DNA of 64,000 bases from Xylophilus ampelinus (GTDB taxonomy: Bacteria > Pseudomonadota > Gammaproteobacteria > Burkholderiales > Burkholderiaceae_C), in contig NZ_CABFMN010000087.1 of NCBI RefSeq assembly GCF_901875635.1, forward strand, positions 1 through 64,000, written 5' to 3'. Each line of letters starts with the position of its first letter. Position 1 is the first letter of the stretch. A program made the position numbers and the translations under genes. This document shows, piece after piece, positions 46,525 to 55,242 of the stretch. The notes beneath the pieces are model-generated. The model was not told where the DNA came from. It saw only the letters and a program-made list of their open reading frames with translations, and did not search any database.

Positions 46525-46861
46525 GGCAAGGCAAGATCATGAACAGGCTCATCAATCCCAGATAGGCCCAGTAGAGCACGAGCGCGCCCACCGAGAACGC
46601 CAGCATGCCCCAGCGCGGGAAGTTCGGGTCACCGATCAGGACCCCGAACACGAGCGTCACCAGGAACCCGAGCAAGGCGATCGGTACCAGCACCGCTCTC
46701 ACCACGGGCTCGGCGAGCACCAGAACGGCGCTCACCAGCACACGAACAACGTGAAAGACCGCAAAGGCGACCCACCACGCACTGGCAATCGCCAGATCAC
46801 TGGTGCGGCCAGCGATGCTGCCGTCGACATTGGCACTCTGCATTTCCGATGTCCTTGTCAT
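46508..46861 (-). CDS. Small integral membrane protein in the par operon
   Basis: A 117-residue protein from ATG 46861, which overlaps the parB stop (ATGA). It has three or four hydrophobic segments (AWWVAFAVFHVVRVLVSAVL, VVRAVLVPIALLGFLVTLVF, WGMLAFSVGALVLYWAYLG) and a His-containing tail. Comparable small membrane proteins are found in plasmid leading operons, but I cannot name the family. Its coupling to parB and korA suggests maintenance or entry-exclusion function; this is inference. Confidence 0.6.
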   Translation of the reverse strand: MTRTSEMQSANVDGSIAGRTSDLAIASAWWVAFAVFHVVRVLVSAVLVLAEPVVRAVLVPIALLGFLVTLVFGVLIGDPNFPRWGMLAFSVGALVLYWAYLGLMSLFMILPCHDRHH

Positions 46862-47763
46862 TTCGCCTCCTCCGTTGCCCAGCACACCGGCTTCAGGGCC
46901 GCCAGCGGCAAGGCGCTGCAGGTCCCGTCGCCGAAGCGCACTTCACCCACGTCCCCGTCATGCGCCTTCATGCGAAGCGAGCCGCGCTTGCCCTCATGTT
47001 CCACGACAAGCACCGTCTTGCCCCCGCTTCGAGCAGGCGTGCGCGTCGCCGCTGGGTACCCAGAGCCAACCGATCCTTCTCCTCGCGCATTTGCGATGAC
47101 GGCCTCCACATTCCCGCGGTAAACCGGCTCCTGGCGCTGCAGCACCGCGCGTAACACCTCGGGCTCCTGGCGCCCCACCGACACCAGCCGGTAAAGGGTC
47201 CGCACGTCCTCGCTCACCGTCCCGTTCCGTACGGCGTCGATCAACTCTGGCGGCGCGTCATTGAGCGCAGCGGCCTCCGTGATGAAGGACTTCGCCTTGG
47301 CTAGGCGACGAGCGATCTCCGCGCGACTGATGCCCTCTTTCTCGCGCTCGGCGATGAACAGGGCGAGGTCCATCGCCGACATGTCCTCGCGATGAAGGTT
47401 CTCCGCGGCCTGGGCGAACGGATCGGCTCGGTCATCCAGAAACGCCGGGACTGTGGTCAGCTCCGCTTGCCGTGCGGCCCGCACCCGACGCTCGCCTCGA
47501 TTGACGACGAACCGCCCTGCCCGCTCCGGGTGTCGGCGCAGCGAGACCGGCTCGAGCACCCCGTGCTCGCGGATCGAAACGCTCAATTCCTCGATCGACT
47601 CTCGCTTGAAGCTCCGGCGCGGCTGCTTCGGGTCGAAGTCGATGAGCGACAGATCCACGTGGACCGCCGCAGCAGGATCGGAAACGCCCGCCCCCGCCGC
47701 CAGAAAGTCCGAGGCCCGGAACTGGGCAAGCCCGCTCAGATCGAGTGCTTCCAGATCGCTCAT
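46858..47763 (-). CDS. parB: ParB/KorB-type partition protein
   Basis: The 301-residue protein has ParB boxes 1 and 2: QPRRSFKRESIEELSVSIRE, GVLEPVSLRRHP, VNRGERRVRAARQAEL and AENLHREDMSAMDLALFIAE. The helix-turn-helix is SRAEIARRLAKAKSFITEAA. The C-terminal part contains the KorB-like GKTVLVVEHEGKRGSLRMK domain, so it may also act as repressor. The start overlaps the parA stop by 4 nt. It would bind centromere sites and, with ParA, segregate the plasmid. Confidence 0.88.
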   Translation of the reverse strand: MSDLEALDLSGLAQFRASDFLAAGAGVSDPAAAVHVDLSLIDFDPKQPRRSFKRESIEELSVSIREHGVLEPVSLRRHPERAGRFVVNRGERRVRAARQAELTTVPAFLDDRADPFAQAAENLHREDMSAMDLALFIAEREKEGISRAEIARRLAKAKSFITEAAALNDAPPELIDAVRNGTVSEDVRTLYRLVSVGRQEPEVLRAVLQRQEPVYRGNVEAVIANARGEGSVGSGYPAATRTPARSGGKTVLVVEHEGKRGSLRMKAHDGDVGEVRFGDGTCSALPLAALKPVCWATEEAK

Positions 47764-48560
47764 GCCGTCACTCCTTGCGCGTCGACGAGCGACCGCATCT
47801 GCATCCGCTGATGAAGGACCCGGAACGCTTCCTTGATCTCGAGGCTGGCTTCCCGGGCAGAGCTCTTACCCAGCTCCCACACCGCCTTGCCCTCCGCCAG
47901 CGCCTCAGGGATCGCGGAGCGCGTCGAGATCCGAGCGGGCACCACGAAGTCGCGGTAGCTTGCCGCCAGTTGCTGCACTGCGGCCTTTTGCCGCGCAGAG
48001 TGCGCGTTGAAGCGGTTCAAGACGATGCCGGCGAGTTCGAGACGCGGGTTGTACCGCTGCCGTACGCCAAACACGGTCTTCAGCATGTCGGTCACACCGT
48101 CGATGCTGTATTCCTCCAACTCAATCGGGCACACCACGCGCGTGGCCGCGATGAGAGCAGCACTCATGCGCAGTCCGAGTGCCGGCGGCGTATCGATGAT
48201 CACGGCATCGAATCTCTCCTCAAGGCCGCACACTGCATCCTTGAACGCTGGAATGACCTCCTCGGGCCTAGCCAGCTCAACATCCGCCAGGCGCTTCGAA
48301 GCGGCGAAGAGTGAAACCCGACGCTGCCTCTCGTCTGCATGCGTGCACGCATCGATCGCGCGCTTGGGACCGAAGAGGTTCGCCGCTATTTCGCCTGTAT
48401 CGCTGCTGCGCAATGTCTTCGAGGCGTTGCCCTGTGTGTCCAGATCGATGAAGCACACCGACTGCCGATGCACATCGGCCAGCCACAGCCCGTAGAGCAC
48501 CGACAGCGTCGACTTCCCGACACCGCCCTTCTGATTGCCGAACACGATCACATGGCCCAT
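47760..48560 (-). CDS. parA: ParA-family partition ATPase
   Basis: A 266-residue deviant-Walker ATPase: MGHVIVFGNQKGGVGKSTLS (Walker A with signature Lys), FIDLDTQGNASKTL (A'), DAVIIDTPPALGL (Walker B). No N-terminal helix-turn-helix is present, so it is the short IncC/ParA-Ib-like type. An excellent ribosome site (AAGGAGG, seven bases upstream) precedes ATG 48560. It leads the parA-parB-membrane protein-korA operon, divergent from the conjugation operon. Confidence 0.9.
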   Translation of the reverse strand: MGHVIVFGNQKGGVGKSTLSVLYGLWLADVHRQSVCFIDLDTQGNASKTLRSSDTGEIAANLFGPKRAIDACTHADERQRRVSLFAASKRLADVELARPEEVIPAFKDAVCGLEERFDAVIIDTPPALGLRMSAALIAATRVVCPIELEEYSIDGVTDMLKTVFGVRQRYNPRLELAGIVLNRFNAHSARQKAAVQQLAASYRDFVVPARISTRSAIPEALAEGKAVWELGKSSAREASLEIKEAFRVLHQRMQMRSLVDAQGVTA

Positions 48561-48757
48561 AGGAGAACCTCCTTAGGTTGGCAACAGTGCGGATGCACGG
48601 CTGCCCGCATCGACCACTTCGCTACAAGACGTAAAGGCCTTTGCTAGTTGCTCAACACCGCCATCTCGACACAAATAAACCAATAGGTTTCGAATCGCGT
48701 TGTCGACGCGGCCGGACTGGTACTCAGCTTAGCGCGATGCGTCCACGGTGTCCATAG

Positions 48758-48779
48758 TTGCTATAGCAAGCTATAGCAA
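48758..48779. promoter_or_regulatory. Near-palindromic operator in the par/T4SS divergent promoter
   Basis: TTGCTATAGC (48758-48767) and GCTATAGCAA (48770-48779) form a 10-bp inverted repeat around AA. TTGCTATAGCAA is itself a 12-bp palindrome. It lies 56 bp upstream of the first gene of the transfer operon and about 200 bp from parA. A degenerate copy occurs at 63900. A KorA/KorB-type repressor site is likely. Confidence 0.6.
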
Positions 48780-48834
48780 TGTAGAAATTTGCGTTCATTG
48801 ACACAATGCAAGCGCGTGGCCGACATTTCGCGCC

Positions 48835-49416
48835 ATGCAGTCTCAGCAGTTGTTGTTCAGGGAGTCACGCGATAGGTGGCGAGCAGCCCGGCCCGTCTTG
48901 GCAGCAACGCTTGCGATCGCCGCCAGCGTATTTGCATGGGCTGGGCCGAGTTCAGCTGCCGAGCAGCGAACGGTCCTCGCTACGGAACAACGCGCTCGCG
49001 ACAGCGACAGAGTCGAGGTACTGCGTCAGGAGCTAAAAAAGTCCGAGGATCTGCTCGCTTCGCTGGCCAGGCGGAAGGCCGAGCGACTCGCGGCGTCCGA
49101 TGTGACCGCTGCCGCCGAGGCAGAAGAGCAGCACCGAAGAACGCTCAGGGACGTGGCGGCCCTGAAGCGAGAGTTGGCCCTGACCTCTCGCCAGGCCACC
49201 ACTCCCAATGCCGACCCCTCATCGGTCCAGCCGGTCTCGCGCGCGGCCGCCCCCGTCGCCGCCGCGTCAAAGCCCACCGCACCCCCCACCCCATCCCCCG
49301 CCCCGTGGTGGGACGTCTACGGACGCGGACGGGCGCTGCCCTCTTCCTCATCCGTTTCCCAGGCGCCAGCAGCAGTGCCAGCGCCAACCCCCGTCTCAGG
49401 CCGTCGACTGGAGTAG
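48835..49416 (+). CDS. Exported coiled-coil protein at the head of the conjugation operon
   Basis: A 193-residue protein with an N-terminal hydrophobic signal (PVLAATLAIAASVFAWAGPSSA). A coiled coil of ~75 residues follows (VEVLRQELKKSEDLLASLAR ... RRTLRDVAALKREL), then a Pro/Ala/Ser-rich tail (PTAPPTPSPAPWWDVYGRGR). No lytic transglycosylase motif is visible, so it is not VirB1. It is probably periplasmic. Its position before virB2 suggests an accessory transfer or pilus protein of unknown type. Confidence 0.6.
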   Translation: MQSQQLLFRESRDRWRAARPVLAATLAIAASVFAWAGPSSAAEQRTVLATEQRARDSDRVEVLRQELKKSEDLLASLARRKAERLAASDVTAAAEAEEQHRRTLRDVAALKRELALTSRQATTPNADPSSVQPVSRAAAPVAAASKPTAPPTPSPAPWWDVYGRGRALPSSSSVSQAPAAVPAPTPVSGRRLE

Positions 49417-49490
49417 TGCCATGCGCGTAATGAAAGAACAGTTCACTTTGGCTCACAATTCAGGGAGCACTCACTCACACGCGTCCCGCC

Positions 49491-49850
49491 ATGGCCACAG
49501 CGGCACGGCCCACCAGTCCCAAACCCAAAACAACAGCGACGAACGCACCGTCGCCCGCCAGGGCGGTACCGGCGGACGGGCCGAGTGCCCGTGCCACGCC
49601 GGCGCAAACCGTCAGTCAGCTCGAGTTCGCCCAGTTGCTGCACAAGGGTGCCGCCATCGAGGTGGTGATCGCGGAGGTCGCGCAGGGCAGCTATCAATTG
49701 CAGCTTGTGGTGGCGCTGCACGCCGGGCGCAGAACGCTGATGACGGCGACACGCCAGCCGCGAGCTTTCCGCAGCCTGGACACCTTGCGCAGGCACCTCA
49801 AGACGCTCGGCGTGGGCAAGACACTCGTCCGCCTCGAGCTGCTGCCTTAG
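49491..49850 (+). CDS. Conserved-looking plasmid protein upstream of virB2
   Basis: A 119-residue protein with a low-complexity Pro/Ala/Thr start (about 40 residues) and a compact C-terminal domain (SQLEFAQLLHKGAAIEVVIA; LHAGRRTLMTATRQPRAF; RRHLKTLGVGKTLVRLEL). I recall similar domains labelled ParC-like partition proteins on plasmids, but cannot confirm the link. No signal or membrane segment, so cytoplasmic. It lies between an exported coiled-coil protein and the pilin gene. Confidence 0.55.
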   Translation: MATAARPTSPKPKTTATNAPSPARAVPADGPSARATPAQTVSQLEFAQLLHKGAAIEVVIAEVAQGSYQLQLVVALHAGRRTLMTATRQPRAFRSLDTLRRHLKTLGVGKTLVRLELLP

Positions 49851-49897
49851 ACCCCGTAGGCGGCGCCGGGGTTGCAGGTTGGGCCCTGCACCTGGCG

Positions 49898-50161
49898 ATG
49901 CTGGTCGTCGCGGCACTGGGTGCGCTATCGCCTGAACTGGTCCTTGCGGGTAGTCCGTTCGCCACTGGCGCGCAGGCTACGCAGCAACAGCTCACCTCGA
50001 TCCTGACCCCGATCGCGGCGGTCGCCGTCATGGTGACCGGCGCGATGGCATGGTTCGGGCGCCTGAGCTGGTGGTGGATGGTGGCCGTTGTGATCGGCAC
50101 CGTGCTGGTGTTCGGCGGTCCGCAGATCGTCTCGTGGATCCGCGGCATGTTCGGCGTCTGA
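49898..50161 (+). CDS. virB2: VirB2/TrbC-type pilin subunit
   Basis: The product has a signal-like N-terminus (MLVVAALGALSPELVLAG) and two hydrophobic helices (LTSILTPIAAVAVMVTGAMAW and WWWMVAVVIGTVLVFGGPQI), the layout of VirB2 pilins. At 87 residues it is slightly short. ATG 49898 has no ribosome site, and the frame upstream has no other good start before the 49850 stop, so translational coupling or an unusual start is possible. It is followed after 10 bp by virB3, matching canonical order. Confidence 0.75.
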   Translation: MLVVAALGALSPELVLAGSPFATGAQATQQQLTSILTPIAAVAVMVTGAMAWFGRLSWWWMVAVVIGTVLVFGGPQIVSWIRGMFGV

Positions 50162-50171
50162 AGCCCGTCGC

Positions 50172-50537
50172 ATGAGCCGCAACCAAGGCATCGTGGCCGA
50201 CACCCTCTTCGTCGGCATGACGCGCCCCTCGATGGTCTGGGGCGTCACCTATTCGGCCATGATGTTCAACATCATCCTCACGACCGAGTCCTTCATCGTG
50301 ACGAAGAACCTCGTTTGGCTGCTGGGCTTCCTGCCCATCCACGGGGTGTTGTACCTGGTGTGCCTGTACGAGCCGCGGTTCTTTGATCTGCTGCAACTCT
50401 GGGGCAAAACCCGGCTGCCGGCCATGATCAGCGGCAACCTCCGGTTCTGGAAGGCCAACTCGTACTGTCCGCTCGCCATCGACCTGCCCGGCTTCACCGG
50501 CCGGCGCCCAGCGCGCACCCTGCCTTCGGTGATCTGA
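50172..50537 (+). CDS. virB3: VirB3-type T4SS inner-membrane protein
   Basis: 121 residues with the VirB3 pattern: DTLFVGMTRPSMVWGVTY, then two transmembrane stretches (SAMMFNIILTTESFIVTKN; LVWLLGFLPIHGVLYLVCL) and a soluble tail ending in RPARTLPSVI. VirB3 helps place VirB4 and the pilin assembly at the membrane. Located between virB2 and virB4 with short spacing. Confidence 0.82.
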   Translation: MSRNQGIVADTLFVGMTRPSMVWGVTYSAMMFNIILTTESFIVTKNLVWLLGFLPIHGVLYLVCLYEPRFFDLLQLWGKTRLPAMISGNLRFWKANSYCPLAIDLPGFTGRRPARTLPSVI

Positions 50538-50545
50538 GGCACGCA

Positions 50546-53053
50546 ATGCAGTTCCTGTCCCGCTCCGAAGCCACCCTGCGCCGCGAGGTCAGCGGCGCGG
50601 CCATGATTCCGGTGGTCGCACACGTCGACGAACACGTTGCGCGCACCCGCGCGGGGGACTACGTCCAGACCTTGCGTCTGTCCGGTGCGAGCTTCGAGAG
50701 CGCAGACGACGACGACATCAACAGCTGGCACGAGCGCCTGAACGTCACCTACCGTAACATCGGCTCGCCCAATATCGCCATCTGGACGCACGTGGTGCGG
50801 CGGCGGGAAACCGGATACCCCGCAGGGCGGACGGTGGCGGGCTTCGCCGACGAGGTGGAGCGTCGGTACCGCCAGAAGATGGCTGACGAACGGCTCATGG
50901 TCAATGAGCTCTACCTCTCGGTGGTCTACCGCCCGCAGCCCACACGGCTTGGCAACGCCGCGCTGCGGATCCTCAAGCGCACCGACGCTGAAGGTGCCCG
51001 GACAGAACTGCGCGACTCGCTGGATGCCTGCGCGAAGCTGCGTCAGGAGCTCCTTGCCTCCCTGGAACGCTACGACCCCGAGCCGCTCGGCGTCTACCGG
51101 ATCGACGGGGTCGATGTCCTCTTCTCCTCGCTCGCGGAGTTCCATGGCCTCTTGATCAACGGGGAGTGGCAGCGCATGCCCCTGCCACGCTCACCCCTGA
51201 ACGAGGTGCTGGCCACGAGCCGCCCTTTCTTCGGCAACGAGGCGATGGAGTACCGCACCGGCACTCAGACCCGGATCGGAGCGTTCCTGGGCATCAAGGA
51301 ATACCCCACGCCCACGGCGCCGGGGATGTTCGGCGCGCTCCTGACGGCGCCCTTCCCCTTCGTGCTGACCCAAAGCTTCACGTTCCTGGCCAAGGGCACG
51401 GCCACCGACATGATGAGCCGTCAGCACAACCGGATGGCCTCCTCGGGCGACCTGGCCGTCTCCCAGGCCGACGAACTGCGCGACGCCCTGGACGACCTCA
51501 TGAGCAACCGGTTTGTCGTCGGCGATCACCACTTCACGCTCCACGTCTTGGCCGACACCTATGACGGCGTGAGCGAGGCCGAGGGGCGCCCCCGCCTCAA
51601 GCAGCTCAACGACAACGTGGCGCGGGCCCGCTACCTGCTCGGCGACACCGGCATGGTGGTCGCCCGGGAGGATCTGGCGATGGAAGCCGCGTTCTGGGCG
51701 CAGCTGCCGGGCAATTTCGGGTACCGCACGCGCAAGGCGCCGATCACGAGCCGCAACTTCGCGGCCATGTCCCCCTTCCACAACTTCCCGACGGGCCGGG
51801 CCACGGGCAACTACTGGGGCGACGCCTTGACGATGTTCATGACGCGTGCGGGGTCGCCCTACTACTTCTCCCTGCACGCCAGTGACCCGCGAAGCCCGGA
51901 CGGCGGCAGCCGGCGGGATGTCGGCCACGTCACCGGGGTCGGCCCCGTGGGGACCGGCAAGACGACATTCCTGGGCTTTTGCATGATCGCGATCTGCAAC
52001 CGCCTGGATGCCACGCAGGTCGTCTTCGACAAGGACGAGGGCCTCCACATCCTTGTTCGCGCCCTCGGCGGCCAGTACTTGCCGCTCAAGAACGGTGTAC
52101 CCACCGGCTGCAATCCCCTGCAACTCGACGCCGGCGTCTCCGACAACGTCGAATTCATGCGCCACTGGCTGCGCCGGCTGGTGCTGCGATCGCCCTCCGA
52201 GCCGCTGACGGTGCAACAAGAGGATGACCTCGACCAGGCGCTGCGCGGCACGCTCAAGCTCGAACTGCCCTTCCGGCGACTCTCCCGGTTGATTGCCTTC
52301 CTGGACATCACCGACCCGGAGGGCATGTACGCCCGGCTGCGCAAATGGTGCGCGTCCGAGGATGGCGACTACGCCTGGGTGTTCGACAACGACCACGACG
52401 AGATCGCGCCCGTCCTGGCGCAGAACAGCCTCGTTGGCTTCGACGTCACCGATTTCCTCGACAACGAGGTGGTGCGGGCGCCGTTGACCATGTACCTGTT
52501 CCACCTCGTGAATCGAATGGTCGACGGTCGGCCGCTCGTGTGCTGGATGGACGAATTCGCCAAGCTGCTGAGCGATCCAGCTTTCGCCCGCTTCGCCAAG
52601 AACGGTCTGGAGACCTGGCGCAAGAAGAACGCCAACCTGGCCACCTTCACCCAGAGCACCAGCCACGTCCTGGACTCGAGCATCGCACGGGCCATCATCG
52701 AGCAGACGCCGACCAAGATCCTCTTCCCGAACCCGGACGCCGACTACGGCGAGTACACCGAGGGGTTCAACCTGACCGACCGTGAGTTCGCGCTCATCAA
52801 GCAGGAGTTGGAGCCAGGCTCCCGCCAGTGCCTGATCAAGCAGAACCACGTGAGCGTCGTCGCGCAGCTCGATCTCAAGGGTTTCGATGACGCCTTGCAC
52901 GTGATCTCGGGCCGCACCGGCAACGTCCGGCTCATGCGCGATCTCATGGAGACGCACGGGTCAGAGCCCGGCCAATGGCTCGAACCATTCCGCGAAGCCC
53001 TTTCCGGCGCATCGCGCCGGCCCATTTCAACCCCTGAGGTGAACCATGCGTAA
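50546..53053 (+). CDS. virB4: VirB4 T4SS ATPase
   Basis: The 835-residue ATPase has the CagE/TrbE N-terminal domain and a RecA-like C-terminal half. Walker A is GVGPVGTGKTTF (around residue 465), Walker B LVCWMDEFAKLL, and the later motif is LATFTQSTSHVLDS. FPNPDADYGEYTEGFNLTDRE is typical of VirB4. It energises pilus assembly and substrate transfer. Its stop overlaps the virB5 start by 8 nt. Confidence 0.93.
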   Translation: MQFLSRSEATLRREVSGAAMIPVVAHVDEHVARTRAGDYVQTLRLSGASFESADDDDINSWHERLNVTYRNIGSPNIAIWTHVVRRRETGYPAGRTVAGFADEVERRYRQKMADERLMVNELYLSVVYRPQPTRLGNAALRILKRTDAEGARTELRDSLDACAKLRQELLASLERYDPEPLGVYRIDGVDVLFSSLAEFHGLLINGEWQRMPLPRSPLNEVLATSRPFFGNEAMEYRTGTQTRIGAFLGIKEYPTPTAPGMFGALLTAPFPFVLTQSFTFLAKGTATDMMSRQHNRMASSGDLAVSQADELRDALDDLMSNRFVVGDHHFTLHVLADTYDGVSEAEGRPRLKQLNDNVARARYLLGDTGMVVAREDLAMEAAFWAQLPGNFGYRTRKAPITSRNFAAMSPFHNFPTGRATGNYWGDALTMFMTRAGSPYYFSLHASDPRSPDGGSRRDVGHVTGVGPVGTGKTTFLGFCMIAICNRLDATQVVFDKDEGLHILVRALGGQYLPLKNGVPTGCNPLQLDAGVSDNVEFMRHWLRRLVLRSPSEPLTVQQEDDLDQALRGTLKLELPFRRLSRLIAFLDITDPEGMYARLRKWCASEDGDYAWVFDNDHDEIAPVLAQNSLVGFDVTDFLDNEVVRAPLTMYLFHLVNRMVDGRPLVCWMDEFAKLLSDPAFARFAKNGLETWRKKNANLATFTQSTSHVLDSSIARAIIEQTPTKILFPNPDADYGEYTEGFNLTDREFALIKQELEPGSRQCLIKQNHVSVVAQLDLKGFDDALHVISGRTGNVRLMRDLMETHGSEPGQWLEPFREALSGASRRPISTPEVNHA

Positions 53054-53780
53054 GCAGTTCCTTGCGATTTTCCTCGCCGCGTCCGCCCTCCTCGCACCGC
53101 TCCACGCGAAAGCAGGCATTCCGGTCATCGACGTCACGGCGGTTGCCAACCTGATCCAGCAGGTCATGTACTGGCAGCAGCAGATCTCTGCCATGCAAAA
53201 GCAGTTCGACCAGCTCAAGGCGTCCAAGGAACAGCTGCAGCAGACCTACAGCTCGATGACCGGCACGCGCGGCATGGATCAACTCCTGCCGATGTCCAAC
53301 ATGGACCGGAACTACCTGCCTCAGAACTACAACGACCTGATGAGCGTAGTCAAAGGCTCGACTTCAGGCTACTCGGGCCTGTCCGGCCAGGTGCAGTCGA
53401 TCATGGATGCCAACAACATCCTTTCCACAACACAGATGGATGCGTTGAGCCCAGATCTGCGACAGATGGTCGACAAGGGACGGCAGGCATCAGCCATGCT
53501 CAACGGCCTCACGCGCAATGCGTACGAGAACACGAGCGGTAGGTTCTCCGCGCTGCAGCAGCTGATTGGTGCCATCGGGCGCACCAACGATCCGAAGGCC
53601 ATCCAAGAGTTGCAAGCGCGCATCCAGGCCGAGCAGAACATGCTCACCAACGAACAGACAAAGCTTCAGAGCCTGTATCAGATCGCCCAGTCCGAGGAGA
53701 TGACCCGCAGGCAACGGATGCGTGAGCAATCCGCCTCGGACATCGGCACGGTGAAATCCCTGCCCTCAATCAACTACTAG
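53046..53780 (+). CDS. virB5: VirB5/TrbJ-type minor pilin
   Basis: A 244-residue exported protein (signal FLAIFLAASALLAPLHAKA) beginning GIPVIDVTAVANLIQQVMYW. The following long helices contain QQQISAMQKQFDQLKASKEQ and QELQARIQAEQNMLTNEQTK, as in VirB5/TrbJ. VirB5 caps the pilus and contacts the recipient. It starts inside the end of virB4 and is followed by a very small membrane protein gene. Confidence 0.85.
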   Translation: MRKQFLAIFLAASALLAPLHAKAGIPVIDVTAVANLIQQVMYWQQQISAMQKQFDQLKASKEQLQQTYSSMTGTRGMDQLLPMSNMDRNYLPQNYNDLMSVVKGSTSGYSGLSGQVQSIMDANNILSTTQMDALSPDLRQMVDKGRQASAMLNGLTRNAYENTSGRFSALQQLIGAIGRTNDPKAIQELQARIQAEQNMLTNEQTKLQSLYQIAQSEEMTRRQRMREQSASDIGTVKSLPSINY

Positions 53781-53791
53781 CCAGCGAACTG

Positions 53792-54034
53792 ATGACCAAG
53801 ATCTCCTGGACTCTTGTGGCGCTCGTAGTTGCCGCTGCAGGCGGCGGCGGGGCCGTGTACGTCCTCAACCATCGGACTGAGGAGCCCAGCGCCGCCGCTG
53901 CGCCCCCCGCTCCTCCCTCGCCTTCAATCGCATCACCGGCGCCGCCCGTTGACAAGACTGACGAGAAGCTCGACGGCATCGGGAGCACGCGATCGCTCAA
54001 GCCGGTTCAGATCCCGCAAGGGCCGGTGCGCTAG
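53792..54034 (+). CDS. Small anchored protein between virB5 and virB6 (entry-exclusion-like position)
   Basis: 80 residues: a single N-terminal membrane helix (ISWTLVALVVAAAGGGGAVYVL) and a Pro/Ala/Ser-rich soluble tail ending LKPVQIPQGP. No lipobox Cys is present. Small envelope proteins at this position in other VirB systems are often entry-exclusion factors. That is the basis for the suggestion; sequence motifs do not prove it. Confidence 0.6.
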   Translation: MTKISWTLVALVVAAAGGGGAVYVLNHRTEEPSAAAAPPAPPSPSIASPAPPVDKTDEKLDGIGSTRSLKPVQIPQGPVR

Positions 54035-54043
54035 GAATGCCAC

Positions 54044-55099
54044 ATGGGATTCTTTGCTCAGTTCTTCGCTTGGCTTGATGGGCAACTGGCCAGCTACGTC
54101 AGTTCGCACACCAGCCAGGTCGCGTCTGCGATCGAACCGGCGGCGGTCACCCTCGCCACGATTTACGTGATGCTGTGGGGATACATGAGCATGACTGGCC
54201 GAATTCAGGAGCCGATCTGGGAAGGCATCAAGCGCGTCCTCACGATCGCAATCATCCTCGGCGTTGGACTTCGACTGTGGGCGTACAACGAAGTAATCGC
54301 CGACACTTTCTTCAAAGCACCCCAACAACTCGCCCAGACCATTGTTGGTTCGTCAACTGTCGTTGGCGTCATCGATCAGGTCTGGCTGGACGGTGCGTCC
54401 GTGGCCGAGCGGCTGCTAAGAAAGGGAAGCATTCTTGACAGTGACTTCGCCTTCTATGCAGCCGGGTTTCTCGTCTACATCCTGGTTGGCCTGTCGGTCG
54501 TCGTCACGGCGTTCTTGCTTGGCCTCTCCAAGGTTGCGATTGCTGTTCTGCTGGCGCTTGGCCCAGTGTTCATCATTCTTCTGTTTTTTGAGTCAACCCG
54601 ACGATTCTTTGAGGCCTGGACCGCTCAACTAGCCAACTACGCGCTGATCGGCGTTCTCACGACGCTGACTGCATCTCTGCTGCTGAACATCGTCAAAGCG
54701 TATGCGGCGAACGCCGCTGCCACAGGTGCAGGCATCACGATCGCCGAGAGCGTCCGAGTCTGCTTGGCATCTGCGCTCGTCTTTCTGGTCATGCGCCAGG
54801 TCATGCCGATTGCCGCCGGGCTCGCAAGCGGCGTCGCACTGAGCAGCTACGGGGTTGTAAGCAGTGGTATCCGTTGGGGCCTTGGCGGTGCCAAGCGGTC
54901 GACCTATGAATTTGGCCGCGGTGTCATCGACGGCGCCCGCCGTGAACCTGGAAGTCGCTGGGATTCCTTCCGACGCCTAGCGGGCAACCGCCTCGGCTCA
55001 GGCCTTTCGTCGGCCTCCAGAGCAGTGGCGCCATCGCGGCGCGGAGGGACCGTCATCCCTCGTGAACAGGTGATGCCGAACCCAGCGCACCGCCAATGA
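54044..55099 (+). CDS. virB6: VirB6/TrbL-type polytopic channel protein
   Basis: A 351-residue membrane protein with about six helices, including ATIYVMLWGYMSMTG, VLTIAIILGVGLRLWAY, FLVYILVGLSVVVTAFLLGL and VAIAVLLALGPVFIILLFFE, the last being the conserved VirB6 core (ALGPxFI). The C-terminal ~80 residues are basic and cytoplasmic (RREPGSRWDSFRRLAGNR). It forms the inner-membrane pore of the T4SS. The stop overlaps the virB7 start (ATGA). Confidence 0.88.
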   Translation: MGFFAQFFAWLDGQLASYVSSHTSQVASAIEPAAVTLATIYVMLWGYMSMTGRIQEPIWEGIKRVLTIAIILGVGLRLWAYNEVIADTFFKAPQQLAQTIVGSSTVVGVIDQVWLDGASVAERLLRKGSILDSDFAFYAAGFLVYILVGLSVVVTAFLLGLSKVAIAVLLALGPVFIILLFFESTRRFFEAWTAQLANYALIGVLTTLTASLLLNIVKAYAANAAATGAGITIAESVRVCLASALVFLVMRQVMPIAAGLASGVALSSYGVVSSGIRWGLGGAKRSTYEFGRGVIDGARREPGSRWDSFRRLAGNRLGSGLSSASRAVAPSRRGGTVIPREQVMPNPAHRQ

Positions 55100-55242
55100 G
55101 CGCAGACACAATGAAATCCCTCCTAGCTGCATCCGTTCTTGCACTCCTCGCCGCCTGCGGCACGCGCCCACCGCTGCCCCCCGAGTGCCAGGGCGAACTC
55201 ACGCCGATCAACGGCACCTCGACGTCCGGAGCACCCCCATGA
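55096..55242 (+). CDS. virB7: VirB7-type small lipoprotein
   Basis: A 48-residue ORF, easily overlooked. MSADTMKSLLAASVLALLAAC is a perfect lipoprotein signal (lipobox LLAAC, Cys21), followed by GTRPPLPPECQGELTP. A second Cys (31) could form the VirB7-VirB9 disulphide. ATG 55096 overlaps the virB6 stop and its TGA (55240-55242) overlaps the virB8 ATG (55239). The strict order virB6-virB7-virB8 supports the call. Confidence 0.82.
   Translation: MSADTMKSLLAASVLALLAACGTRPPLPPECQGELTPINGTSTSGAPP

Noticed and set aside
48835..49416. VirB1 lytic transglycosylase at the head of the T4SS operon
   Set aside because: No catalytic Glu motif of transglycosylases; the protein is a coiled coil with a Pro-rich tail.
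51191..52957. 588-codon minus-strand ORF opposite virB4
   Set aside because: Antisense shadow of VirB4; no recognisable features.
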